Origin: Candidatus Cryptobacteroides faecigallinarum | Lineage (GTDB): Bacteria; Bacteroidota; Bacteroidia; Bacteroidales; UBA932 | Length of the DNA: 64,000 nt | Direction: 5' to 3' | NCBI GenBank assembly: GCA_017695015.1 | Contig: JADIMD010000010.1 | Coordinates: forward strand, 1-64,000 | Part shown: piece after piece, positions 43,493 through 51,969 of the stretch | Numbering within the stretch: the stretch's first letter is position 1 | Layout: each line of letters starts with the position of its first letter | Position numbers and translations under genes: made by a program | The notes under the pieces: generated by a model | Databases searched by the model: none | What the model was told of the DNA's origin: nothing | What the model saw: only the letters and a program-made list of their open reading frames with translations

Positions 43493-43528
43493 GTTCGTAC
43501 ACCTGAATTTATTTGCAGGTGTACGAAC
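43493..43528. repeat. Perfect 13-bp inverted repeat
   Basis: GTTCGTACACCTG (43493-43505) and CAGGTGTACGAAC (43516-43528) are exact complements with a 10-nt loop. No clean T-run follows on either strand, although the minus side has CTTTTG. It lies 105 nt past the remains of the WYL gene and may end that transcript. The rest of 43296-43632 has no gene that I can support. Confidence 0.5.
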
Positions 43529-43632
43529 GAAGGTTATTTATAATATGTTGATTCCCAGTAAAATGGAGAAATGCCATGTTCGTACTCCGTTGTCGAATAA
43601 CTGACGGGATAGTCCCACAGGACGGGGCAGGT

Positions 43633-43857
43633 TCAGCTGTTGCGGTCGAGGGCGGCGGCATAGACATCGTGCAGTCTCTTGCGGAGATGGGCCGGACTGA
43701 TGACCTCTACTGAACGGCTGCGTGCCAGAAGCGCCATGACGAAGTCGTTGGTTATGCGTAAATGCAGCCGTATGATGATGCCTTCGGATGTGTCGGAAAG
43801 TATTTCCTGCGAGTGGTGCAAATGATTTCCTCCACGGGGTCCGACGGGTTGTTCCAT
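43633..43857 (-). pseudogene. Displaced C-terminal piece of the WYL regulator
   Basis: In another minus-strand frame, from about 43813 down, the sequence reads LHHSQEILSDTSEG, then IRLHLRITNDFVMALL and VEVISPAHLRKRLHDVYAA, the normal end of a WYL-domain regulator. It is out of frame with the main gene at 43752-44495, which instead ends in a non-conserved tail. In intact relatives about 15-20 residues separate the preceding VEEI motif from this part. Here they are almost adjacent, so a small deletion that is not a multiple of three probably broke the gene. Confidence 0.65.
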
Positions 43858-44495
43858 ATTCCGAAACTGTCCCTGAAGAGGGCATGGATGTCGATGCTTC
43901 CGTTCCTTTTGAACCGTTCGGCTTCAATTACTGTGACATTGTCCATCCTGTCCATCCCGAATGTCTTCAGCTGGCCGTCAGTATCGTAGCCTGCAAGGTA
44001 CCACCGCTGTTGTGACTCTTTCAGAAAGTGAGGCTGTATTTTCTTGTGGACCACCGTGTTTCCGTGGCGGATCAGGGTGTAGTCGAATTCTATAGGATGG
44101 CAGTTCCGGATGGCATTGAGCACATCTGAAATGTCCAGCCGGAACGGAGGTCTGCGATGTTCTGCAATGACATATTTCTGCAGGACGCTGTCCGCATCGA
44201 TGGAGCTCAGCAGTTCGAAGTTGAGCAGCAATGTCTCGTATTCGTCAGCGCTGTCTCCTCTTTCGACAATCGTGTATCCCCGGGACGGATGGCAGGCAAT
44301 CTCTATGTGGAAAAGTTCTGCTATTGTACTGATGTCTCTCTGCAATGTCCTCAGAGACACATCGGAATGCTTGTCGTCCAAGAGTTCCATTTCACGCGAC
44401 ACATATTCCACCAGCTCGTCCGGTCTGGCGCTCCGACCATTCCTGAGACGGTTGAGGATGATAGCCATTCGTTTAAGCTGATATATCTTTGCCAT
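43752..44495 (-). CDS. WYL-domain transcriptional regulator, C-terminally frameshifted
   Basis: 247 residues. An N-terminal winged HTH (about 1-75, including DVSLRTLQRDISTIAELF) is followed by a WYL domain with IEFDYT (135-140) and RWYLAGYD (164-171). WYL proteins bind nucleic acid or nucleotide-like ligands and often control DNA-damage or defence genes. After VEEI near residue 225 the frame runs into an unrelated tail; the true C-terminal domain continues in another frame downstream. The protein is thus probably truncated and may be non-functional. It follows the nucleoside kinase gene by 61 nt on the same strand. Confidence 0.8.
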   Translation of the reverse strand: MAKIYQLKRMAIILNRLRNGRSARPDELVEYVSREMELLDDKHSDVSLRTLQRDISTIAELFHIEIACHPSRGYTIVERGDSADEYETLLLNFELLSSIDADSVLQKYVIAEHRRPPFRLDISDVLNAIRNCHPIEFDYTLIRHGNTVVHKKIQPHFLKESQQRWYLAGYDTDGQLKTFGMDRMDNVTVIEAERFKRNGSIDIHALFRDSFGIWNNPSDPVEEIICTTRRKYFPTHPKASSYGCIYA

Positions 44496-44556
44496 ATGTG
44501 TCAGGTTCGATGGTGTCTTTTGCTGTTGCCGGCAGATAGCCCTGTCAAAGGCTGGT

Positions 44557-46371
44557 CTACAATGTCTGGCCGCCGATGAATTCTCGCATTATGGATGTCG
44601 GAGGGATAGCCGCTATCTCGTCGGGGGAGAGGGCGATGATGTAGTCCAGGAATTTCAGCAGCCGTGTGGCTTCACTGAAGGCCGGCGATGAGGAAGGGAT
44701 GCGTCTCAGAAGAGGTTCCGCATAGTATTTCAGCATCGGCAGCTCGAAAATGAGGGCGGAATTGAATTCGGCATCTGCGTTTTCCTGGAATGGGAAAATG
44801 TTTCTGTTCTCACCGCGCCTTACGCTGTGCCAGCGCATGATTGTCTCCTCCGGAGTGATGCCCCTGACTCTGTTGTCGCGGACCATCCGGCGCAGCAGGC
44901 GGTTGTCGGATGTGGAGATGTTGTTGTTCTCGTCTATCGAGAGAGAGGTGAGGGCGGATGCATACAGTCTGAAAATGTGCGAGTCATCCACGGCGGAGGT
45001 CATCTCCGGATTCAAGGCATGTATACCCTCCATTATGAGTATGTCCTTCTCTTCCAATGTCATTGACATCCCGGAATCTTCGCGTTTGCCGAGTTTGAAA
45101 TTGTATTTCGGTATCCTGACTGTCTTGCCGGCGAGCAGGTCATTGAGCTGGCTGTTGAGCAGGTCGAGATCCATGGCGCGGAGGGATTCGAAGTCATAGT
45201 CCCCGTTTTCGTCCCGTGGAGTCTTGTCCCTGTCCACGAAATAATTGTCCAGTTCGATGACTTTAGGGTTGAGCCCGAGGACCTTGCACTGTACGGCCAA
45301 TCTCAGGGAGGTGGAAGTCTTGCCACTGCTTGACGGTCCGGCAATGAATACAATCCTGGTCTTGGCTCTCTGACGGTATATCAGGTCCGCTATCTCGGCA
45401 TAGTCCCTTTCGTGCCGTGCCTCTGCCAGGTTGATGAGGTTGACAGCCTCTCCTCTCTGTATTGCCCTGTTGAGAGTACCTATCCCTTTGACCCCTATGA
45501 TAGTACACCAGACAGAATGCCGCTTCAGGGAGGCCGCGATCTTCGACTGCTTTATCATCGGCTCTATCTTTGTGGTGTTCCCCTCCATTGGATATTGCAG
45601 GCAGAAGCCGTCCTTGAATCCCGAAATGGCAAAGCATCCCAAATATCCCGTAGAAGGAACGAGCGGTCCGTAGAATGTATCTGCGACACTTTCCATGCCT
45701 CCGGAAGTCTGCTTCTCGATAAAATATACGCTGAATGTATATCTTCCGAGAGATTTCACCAATCTTGCCTTCACGGGCTGGCCGTTCTCTTCGAAGATGC
45801 TGATCGCTTCATTCGATGTCAGCTTCCGTTTTACGATAGGCAGGTTTTCCTTTACGATTTCCTGCATCCTTGACCTTATTTCCGCGAGGTCCTGGACATT
45901 GAGATGATGGATAACAGGCTCGCCGTCCTCATTCTTGGCCTGGGCTTCTGCCGGTCCGGATGTGCTTTTCTCCCTCTCCCTGATCTCACAGTAGAGTCCG
46001 CTTGGGAGGGAATAGTCAATGACAAGCGTCTTGTCGGGATATAGGTCACGCACGGTTTTCTGCAGAACGAAGCAAAGGGAACGGATATAGGTTCGCCGTC
46101 CATCGGGATGGTTGTAGCCTATGAATTCCACTTCATGCGGCATCATCATGCGGAAGTCGAGCTCCTTGAGCTGATGGTCGACAAGTGCGGCCAGGACAGG
46201 GACAGTCGCTTCGCAGTTGCTCGCAGGCACTCCTTTCCTGTACCTTTCGTCATCCGTGTCAGGAAGCATTGTACATACTTCTTTCGAGAATTCGGACAAG
46301 GTGGTCCCTTGTGCCACATCATAATAATTGCCATTGTTGATACAATGGATTCGGATCTTATTGTCTTCCAT
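44557..46371 (-). CDS. Uridine kinase-like nucleoside kinase with TGS-like N-terminus
   Basis: 604 residues from the ATG at 46369-46371. The N-terminal part (about 1-75) resembles a TGS/ThrRS N-terminal domain. A middle domain resembling the ThrRS second additional domain (about 75-240) follows, and the C-terminal half is a phosphoribulokinase/uridine kinase fold with Walker A GPSSSGKTS and the DNYFVDRDKTPRDENGDYDF substrate stretch. Proteins of this layout are widespread in Bacteroidetes and Clostridia and annotated as nucleoside kinases; the substrate is unproven. The start overlaps the uvrA stop by 14 nt. Confidence 0.85.
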   Translation of the reverse strand: MEDNKIRIHCINNGNYYDVAQGTTLSEFSKEVCTMLPDTDDERYRKGVPASNCEATVPVLAALVDHQLKELDFRMMMPHEVEFIGYNHPDGRRTYIRSLCFVLQKTVRDLYPDKTLVIDYSLPSGLYCEIREREKSTSGPAEAQAKNEDGEPVIHHLNVQDLAEIRSRMQEIVKENLPIVKRKLTSNEAISIFEENGQPVKARLVKSLGRYTFSVYFIEKQTSGGMESVADTFYGPLVPSTGYLGCFAISGFKDGFCLQYPMEGNTTKIEPMIKQSKIAASLKRHSVWCTIIGVKGIGTLNRAIQRGEAVNLINLAEARHERDYAEIADLIYRQRAKTRIVFIAGPSSSGKTSTSLRLAVQCKVLGLNPKVIELDNYFVDRDKTPRDENGDYDFESLRAMDLDLLNSQLNDLLAGKTVRIPKYNFKLGKREDSGMSMTLEEKDILIMEGIHALNPEMTSAVDDSHIFRLYASALTSLSIDENNNISTSDNRLLRRMVRDNRVRGITPEETIMRWHSVRRGENRNIFPFQENADAEFNSALIFELPMLKYYAEPLLRRIPSSSPAFSEATRLLKFLDYIIALSPDEIAAIPPTSIMREFIGGQTL

Positions 46372-49216
46372 AGCCGTATTGTTTTGCCCCGAGTGCTTCC
46401 GCAATAAACGGACCCGTGACTGATGAAGGGTCGTGCATTATCTGTTCAGGAGTTCCCTGCGCCACTATCAGGCCTCCGCCTTTGCCTCCTTCAGGTCCCA
46501 TGTCAAACAGATAGTCCACACTTTTGAGGACATCTATGTTGTGCTCGATGATGATGACGGTATTCCCCCTGTCCACGAGCTGCTGAAGGACCCCGAGGAG
46601 GACCTTGATGTCTTCGCTGTGCAGTCCTGTGGTCGGCTCGTCGAGGATGTAGAGGGTGTTGCCTGTGCTTTTCCTCCCGAGTTCCGCGGCAAGCTTCATC
46701 CTTTGGCTTTCTCCACCTGACAAGGTCACTGCCGACTGCCCCAGCCTCACATATCCCAGTCCGACCTCCACCATTGCCCGCAGCTTCTGGGCGACGGATG
46801 GAATGTTTTCGAAGAATGCATATGCTTCGCTGATGGACATTTCAAGCACGTCGTTGATATTCTTGCCTTTGTATTTTACTGCAAGGGTGTCTTCTTTGTA
46901 TCTCCGTCCGCGGCATTCAGGGCATACCACATTGACAGACGGGAGGAAATTCATTTCTATGACCTTGATGCCTGCCCCTTTGCACTCCTCGCACCTTCCT
47001 CCGGCCACATTGAATGAAAATCTCCCGGCCTTGAACCCTCTGACCTTGGCATCGGGAGTGTCCTCGAACAGCTGCCTTATGTCGTTGAACACTCCTGTGA
47101 ATGTGGCAGGATTGCTTCGAGGAGTCCTTCCGATAGGGCTCTGGTCGATTTCTATCAGCTTGTCTATGTTTTCGATGCCTACGATGCTGTCGTGAGGGAG
47201 AGGCTGGAGCTTCGCGTTGTAGAACCTGTTTTTCAGCACAGGCATCAGCGTCTCGTTGATGAGAGAGGACTTGCCGCTTCCGCTCACTCCGCTGATTCCC
47301 ACGAGGCATCCGAGAGGGAAGTCTACATCCACATTCTTGAGGTTGTTGCCTCTCGCCCCACGGATTCCGATGGTGAACCCGTTCCCCGGTCTTCTTGCCG
47401 GAGGAATTTCTATCTCCCTTTTGCCTGTCAGGTAATCGAGGGTGACCGATTCCCCGAGAATTATCCGTGACATGTCCGGACTCTCAGTCCCTGTCTCCTT
47501 GCCGTTTTGCCCGTCAGCATCTCCGCTGGTTTTCAGCAGCATGTCTACAGGTGCGGAAAGGCATATCCGCCCTCCGTTTTCGCCGGCTCCGGGTCCCACA
47601 TCCACAAGCCAGTCTGCGGAGAGCATCGTCTCGATGTCGTGCTCCACTACCATTACGGAGTTGCCTTCGTCCCTCAATTTTTTCAGCGAGGCGATGAGCT
47701 TGCGGTTGTCTCTCTGGTGCAGGCCGATGCTTGGCTCGTCAAGTATATACAGCACATTCACGAGTTTCGACCCTATCTGGGTAGCGAGCCTGATCCTCTG
47801 GCTTTCTCCGCCTGATAGCGATGCGGTCGCCCGGTCCAATGACAGATATTCCAGCCCCACATCGAGCAGGAAACCTGTCCTTTCCTTGAGTTCTTTGAGT
47901 ATGTCCCTGGCGATCAGGCTTTCCCGTTTCCCGAATTTCCCTTCAAGGCCCGACAGCCATTCCATAAGGTCGGAGATTTCCATTGCAGCGACTTCGGAGA
48001 TTGTCTTGCCGTCTATTCTGAAGCAGGAAGCCTCCTGGTTGAGCCTTGTCCCGTGGCATACGGGGCATACAATCTTGTCGGAAATGTCTTCCACGATTCC
48101 GCTGTAGCTCACCATTTCGGACAGTCCGCCTTCCCCGACACGGAAAAGTTCATCCGACCCGAAAATGATCAGGGAAATCACTTCCTCTGGAATGTCCTCG
48201 ATAGGGTCGTACAGCGAAAAGTCGTATTTGCGGGCAATGGAGCGGATGATGTCGAATTTCTTTGTCTCGCGGACCTTGCCGAGAGGCACGATTCCTCCGT
48301 CGGCGATTGACACTTTCCTGTCAGGGATGATGGTGTTGAGGTTGATGTCCACAATTTTCCCGAGCCCTTTGCAATGAGGACAATATCCCTGGGGAGAATT
48401 GAACGAGAATGAATGCGGCTGGGGCTCGGCAAGGGAAATGCCTGTGTCCGGACACACAAGGTGCTTGGAATAATGGTGCAGCTCCCCGGTCTCCTGGTCC
48501 ATTATCGCCAAGGAGCCTTTCCCGAGATTGAGTGCCGACATGACCGAATCGCGGATTCTTTTGGCGTCTTTTGCCGCAGGTTTCAGCCTGTCTATCACAA
48601 GTTCTATGAAATGTGGCTTGTACCTGTCCACCATCGTGGTCGAGGCGAGATCGCACAGGTCTCCGTCTATTCTGACCTGGGTGTATCCTTTGCGCCTGAG
48701 CTGTTCGAAGAGTTCCTTGTAATGACCCTTTCTTCCTCTTACCAATGGAGCGAGAAGATAGCATTTCTTCCCGTCATAGTTTTCCAGTATCAGAGACACT
48801 ATCTGCTCGTCGGTGTACCTCACCATTTCCTTGCCTGTGGCAGGCGAGTAGGCCTTGGATGCCTTTGCATACAGCAGCCTCAGGAAATCGTATATTTCGG
48901 TGATGGTCCCCACTGTTGAACGGGGATTGTTGCCTGTGGTCTTCTGCTCGATTGCGATAATCGGGCTGAGACCGGTGATGCTTTCTACCTCAGGCTTCTC
49001 CAGTATCCCCATGAACTGCTTCGCATAGGTGGATAGGGTGTCCATGTAGCGTCTTTGCCCCTCGGCATAGATGGTGTCGAATGCAAGCGACGATTTGCCG
49101 CTTCCGCTCAGTCCCGTGATGACAACAAATTCATTTCTCGGGATGGAAAGCGACACATCTTTCAGATTGTGGGCTTTAGCCCCTCTTATTTCTATATATT
49201 CAGTTTCTTTGGCCAT
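46358..49216 (-). CDS. uvrA: Excinuclease ABC subunit A
   Basis: 952-residue damage-recognition ATPase of nucleotide excision repair. From the ATG at 49214-49216: first Walker A GLSGSGKS (35-42), first zinc region (VCPDTG, then YCPHCKGLG), LSGGESQRIRLA signature, second Walker A (GVSGSGKS), second zinc module (CEEC and CPEC) and second signature LSGGESQRMKLA. The first zinc region has Thr where the second Cys is usual. A longer frame upstream would cover the promoter. The stop overlaps the nucleoside kinase start by 14 nt. Confidence 0.96.
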   Translation of the reverse strand: MAKETEYIEIRGAKAHNLKDVSLSIPRNEFVVITGLSGSGKSSLAFDTIYAEGQRRYMDTLSTYAKQFMGILEKPEVESITGLSPIIAIEQKTTGNNPRSTVGTITEIYDFLRLLYAKASKAYSPATGKEMVRYTDEQIVSLILENYDGKKCYLLAPLVRGRKGHYKELFEQLRRKGYTQVRIDGDLCDLASTTMVDRYKPHFIELVIDRLKPAAKDAKRIRDSVMSALNLGKGSLAIMDQETGELHHYSKHLVCPDTGISLAEPQPHSFSFNSPQGYCPHCKGLGKIVDINLNTIIPDRKVSIADGGIVPLGKVRETKKFDIIRSIARKYDFSLYDPIEDIPEEVISLIIFGSDELFRVGEGGLSEMVSYSGIVEDISDKIVCPVCHGTRLNQEASCFRIDGKTISEVAAMEISDLMEWLSGLEGKFGKRESLIARDILKELKERTGFLLDVGLEYLSLDRATASLSGGESQRIRLATQIGSKLVNVLYILDEPSIGLHQRDNRKLIASLKKLRDEGNSVMVVEHDIETMLSADWLVDVGPGAGENGGRICLSAPVDMLLKTSGDADGQNGKETGTESPDMSRIILGESVTLDYLTGKREIEIPPARRPGNGFTIGIRGARGNNLKNVDVDFPLGCLVGISGVSGSGKSSLINETLMPVLKNRFYNAKLQPLPHDSIVGIENIDKLIEIDQSPIGRTPRSNPATFTGVFNDIRQLFEDTPDAKVRGFKAGRFSFNVAGGRCEECKGAGIKVIEMNFLPSVNVVCPECRGRRYKEDTLAVKYKGKNINDVLEMSISEAYAFFENIPSVAQKLRAMVEVGLGYVRLGQSAVTLSGGESQRMKLAAELGRKSTGNTLYILDEPTTGLHSEDIKVLLGVLQQLVDRGNTVIIIEHNIDVLKSVDYLFDMGPEGGKGGGLIVAQGTPEQIMHDPSSVTGPFIAEALGAKQYGYGRQ

Positions 49217-49255
49217 TTCATTAGCTTTGCGGTCTGCATGCAGAGCCGAATCAAA

Positions 49256-49287
49256 CAAATTTAGCAATCTTTGCCGCTTCCGCCAAA
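49256..49287 (-). promoter_or_regulatory. uvrA promoter
   Basis: Read on the minus strand: TTTG (49284-49287), 20-bp spacer, TAAATTTG (49256-49263), a full match. The leader to the uvrA ATG is about 33 nt. Confidence 0.8.
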
Positions 49288-49323
49288 TTTTTTGCAGGCA
49301 AGGATTCATGTATGCCCATGTTT

Positions 49324-49355
49324 TTTGCCAATTCCGATTTTATGATATAATTTTG
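49324..49355 (+). promoter_or_regulatory. Promoter of the MBL hydrolase-MFS unit
   Basis: TTTG (49324-49327), 20-bp spacer, TAATTTTG (49348-49355), a full match. Predicted start near 49362, 19 nt before the ATG. Confidence 0.8.
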
Positions 49356-49380
49356 ACAGCTTTTCGAAAGGAATAAATAT

Positions 49381-50082
49381 ATGTTACAAATCAAATGCTT
49401 TTGCTTCAATCCTTTTCAGGAGTGTTGCACGGTGGCTTCCGATGATTCGGGGCAGGCTGTGATAGTGGATCCCGGGTGCTACGGCAGTCAGGAAACAGAC
49501 GCACTGACATCATATGTTTCGGACAAGGGGCTGAAAGTCGTGAAAATACTCCTTACCCATGCGCATTTCGACCATGTGTTCGGGGTCTCCGAGCTTGTCA
49601 GACGCTACGATGTGCCTGTCTGCATGGATATGAAGGATATGGTGATTCTTGACAACAACGGATTTTTCTGCGACCGTTTCGGTCTCGACACGCCTGACAA
49701 TTCATTCGCTGTCCCTGCGGACAAGGGAGGACATCTTGTCGGCATAAATGACGGGGATGTGATAGAATGGGGCAATGGCAGGAAATGGGAGGTGCTTGCC
49801 ACACCGGGGCATACACCTGGAGGTGTGTGCTACCTCGACAGGGATGCCAGGCTCCTTTTCAGCGGAGATACCCTTTTCGCAGGGTCTATAGGCAGGACAG
49901 ACAACCAGTGGGGCGATTATGATGCCCTGATGAAGGGAATATTTGAAAAGCTCGTGCCTCTTGACGGGGATATCGCTGTCATCCCGGGGCACGGACCGCA
50001 CACGAGCATCACTGACGAGAGGACGAAAAACCCTTTCCTTCTGCCTTTCAACGAACCATACGAGGATGAAGACGACGAATAA
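49381..50082 (+). CDS. MBL-fold metallo-hydrolase (glyoxalase II-like)
   Basis: 233-residue metallo-beta-lactamase-fold enzyme. The metal motif is LTHAHFDH (H60, H62, D64, H65), with further ligands in GHTPGG, SGDTLF and PGHGPHT. This is the single-domain hydroxyacylglutathione-hydrolase-like group, which lacks the C-terminal substrate domain of true glyoxalase II. It probably cleaves a thioester or phosphoester; substrate unknown. Its last 17 nt overlap the start of the MFS gene, so the pair is co-translated. Confidence 0.87.
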   Translation: MLQIKCFCFNPFQECCTVASDDSGQAVIVDPGCYGSQETDALTSYVSDKGLKVVKILLTHAHFDHVFGVSELVRRYDVPVCMDMKDMVILDNNGFFCDRFGLDTPDNSFAVPADKGGHLVGINDGDVIEWGNGRKWEVLATPGHTPGGVCYLDRDARLLFSGDTLFAGSIGRTDNQWGDYDALMKGIFEKLVPLDGDIAVIPGHGPHTSITDERTKNPFLLPFNEPYEDEDDE

Positions 50083-51229
50083 AGGGTGGTTGCCCGTCAT
50101 AGGGCTGACATTGTCCACTTTCATTTTCAACACTTCGGAGTTCATCCCTATCGGGCTGTTGAGCGGGATTGCTTCCGATTTCGCGATATCCGAATCGCAG
50201 GCAGGACTGCTGATCACTGTCTATGCATGGGTCGTGGCGATAGCCTCCCTTCCCCTGATGCTGGTCTTCGCAAAGACCGAGAACAGGCGTCTGATGCTCT
50301 CCATTGTGGCCCTGTTCGTGTTCAGCCATATCCTGTCCGGTGTGGCTGCCAATTACAACATGCTGATGATTTCCAGGATGGGAGTGGCATGCTCCCATGC
50401 CATATTCTGGTCGATAGTGACTCCTCTTGCAGTGAGGGTGGCTCCTGAAGGGAAGGGGCCTGCGGCTCTCAGCATGGTCGTGTCGGGTTCTTCATTTGCA
50501 ATGATTGCAGGTCTTCCTTTAGGCAGGACAATAGGGCTGATGACCGGATGGAGGAGCGCATTCCTGATAATAGCGGCCCTTGCAGCTGTGGTTTTCTTCA
50601 TCCTGGCAGCAGTTCTTCCCAAAACGCCGAGTGACAGTTCGTTTTCCTTGAGAAAGCTGCCTGCCCTGATCAAGTCGCGCGCATTGGCAGGGATTTTCTT
50701 AGTGACATTGGTGGCTATCACGGGGCATTTTACAGCATACAGCTATGTCGAGCCGTTTCTCGGACAGGTTGCCGGGTTCAGCGCCACGGGCATTACTCTG
50801 ATTCTGTCGATGTTCGGGGTTGTCGGAATCTTCGGCAGCTTCATCTTCTCGCGCTGTTATGACCGCCACCCCAAGCCTTTCCTGCTGCTTGCAGTGCCCG
50901 GACTGTGCCTGTTGCTGCTGCTTTTCGGGCCTTCGGCATACAGTCAGGTAACGGCAGTCCTGCTGTGTGTCCTTTGGGGATTTGCCATCAACAGCTTTAA
51001 CCTGACTTTCCAGACCGAGATTATCAGGAATGCTCCCCAGGGTACATCTGTGGCGATGTCTATCTATTCCGGAATCTACAATGTCGGTATCGGGACAGGG
51101 GCTCTTGTGGGAGGTTCTGTCTGCTCGGATCTCGGCATCCCTTATATAGGATATGTCGGAGGGGCAATCGCTCTTGTTGCGGCAGTTTATTTTGTCCGCA
51201 GTCTGCTTCCGCTGCTGTTGCGCAGATAA
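50066..51229 (+). CDS. MFS efflux transporter (sugar/drug exporter, SotB-like)
   Basis: 387-residue, 12-segment transporter of the DHA1/arabinose-efflux group. The ATG at 50066 overlaps the MBL gene by 17 nt and gives a short N-terminus before segment 1 (GWLPVIGLTLSTFIFNTSEF). That sequence with the acidic Glu in NTSEFIPIGLL and the motif-like FAKTENRRLML loop is typical of SotB/YdeA exporters. It exports sugars or small toxic compounds; the partner hydrolase may process the same compound. A longer upstream frame is only the shadow of the MBL gene. Confidence 0.85.
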   Translation: MKTTNKGWLPVIGLTLSTFIFNTSEFIPIGLLSGIASDFAISESQAGLLITVYAWVVAIASLPLMLVFAKTENRRLMLSIVALFVFSHILSGVAANYNMLMISRMGVACSHAIFWSIVTPLAVRVAPEGKGPAALSMVVSGSSFAMIAGLPLGRTIGLMTGWRSAFLIIAALAAVVFFILAAVLPKTPSDSSFSLRKLPALIKSRALAGIFLVTLVAITGHFTAYSYVEPFLGQVAGFSATGITLILSMFGVVGIFGSFIFSRCYDRHPKPFLLLAVPGLCLLLLLFGPSAYSQVTAVLLCVLWGFAINSFNLTFQTEIIRNAPQGTSVAMSIYSGIYNVGIGTGALVGGSVCSDLGIPYIGYVGGAIALVAAVYFVRSLLPLLLRR

Positions 51230-51256
51230 GGGATTTGTAGCCGAAGCCATATCTTT

Positions 51257-51289
51257 TTTGCGGAATATCCGTTTTATTGTCTATTTTTG
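51257..51289 (+). promoter_or_regulatory. Promoter of the deoxynucleoside kinase gene
   Basis: TTTG (51257-51260), 21-bp spacer, TATTTTTG (51282-51289). Predicted start near 51296, 15 nt before the ATG at 51311. Confidence 0.75.
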
Positions 51290-51310
51290 TATGATGTTAA
51301 TTTTATAGCC

Positions 51311-51928
51311 ATGCATATAGCAATTGCCGGGAATATAGGAAGCGGGAAGACCACTCTTACAAAGATGCTGGCGGCCCATTACAACTGGATCCCAAAATTC
51401 GAGTCTGTGGACTTCAATCCGTATCTTGCTGATTTCTATGAAGATATGGAGCGCTGGTCTTTCAATCTCCAGATATATTTTCTGAACAAGAGGTTCAAGG
51501 ATGTGGTGGAAATATCCAAGAACAAGGATGTCATCATCCAGGACAGGACAATATATGAGGATGCGCGGATTTTCGCCCCGAACCTGCATGCGATGGGACT
51601 GATGAGCACAAGGGATTTCGAGAATTATTCGGATCTTTTTGACCTGATGATGTCGCTTGTCAATCCGCCCGATCTCCTGATTTACCTCAGGTCCTCCATC
51701 CCGAATCTTGTCAGCCAGATACAGAAGAGGGGCAGGGATTATGAGAAGAGCATAAGAATCGACTATATCACAGGCCTGAACGAGAGGTACGAAAGCTGGA
51801 TCAAGGATTACAAGCACCGTCTGCTGGTCCTGGATGTGGACAATATCAAGTTCGAGAACCGTCCTGAGGATTTCCAGAAAGTGACGGACAAGATAGACGC
51901 CGAATTCTTCGGGCTTTTCAACGAGTAG
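51311..51928 (+). CDS. Deoxynucleoside kinase
   Basis: 205-residue kinase of the dNK/dGK-dCK family that salvages deoxynucleosides by phosphorylation. P-loop GNIGSGKTT (7-15), substrate-site E-R-W in YEDMERWSF, and the DRT(I)YED motif (QDRTIYEDARIF) are present. The ATG at 51311 puts the P-loop right at the N-terminus as in relatives; the upstream in-frame ATG at 51290 lies on the predicted transcript start and is rejected. Specificity is not readable. The acyl-CoA ligase follows 41 nt later. Confidence 0.9.
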   Translation: MHIAIAGNIGSGKTTLTKMLAAHYNWIPKFESVDFNPYLADFYEDMERWSFNLQIYFLNKRFKDVVEISKNKDVIIQDRTIYEDARIFAPNLHAMGLMSTRDFENYSDLFDLMMSLVNPPDLLIYLRSSIPNLVSQIQKRGRDYEKSIRIDYITGLNERYESWIKDYKHRLLVLDVDNIKFENRPEDFQKVTDKIDAEFFGLFNE

Positions 51929-51969
51929 CCGCGGCATTACGGACAGATCTCATAAGAATAACACGAAAT

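Noticed and set aside
51281-51937. Minus-strand open frame covering the whole deoxynucleoside kinase gene
   Set aside because: The kinase is unmistakable on the plus strand with a good promoter; the antisense frame shows no family features.
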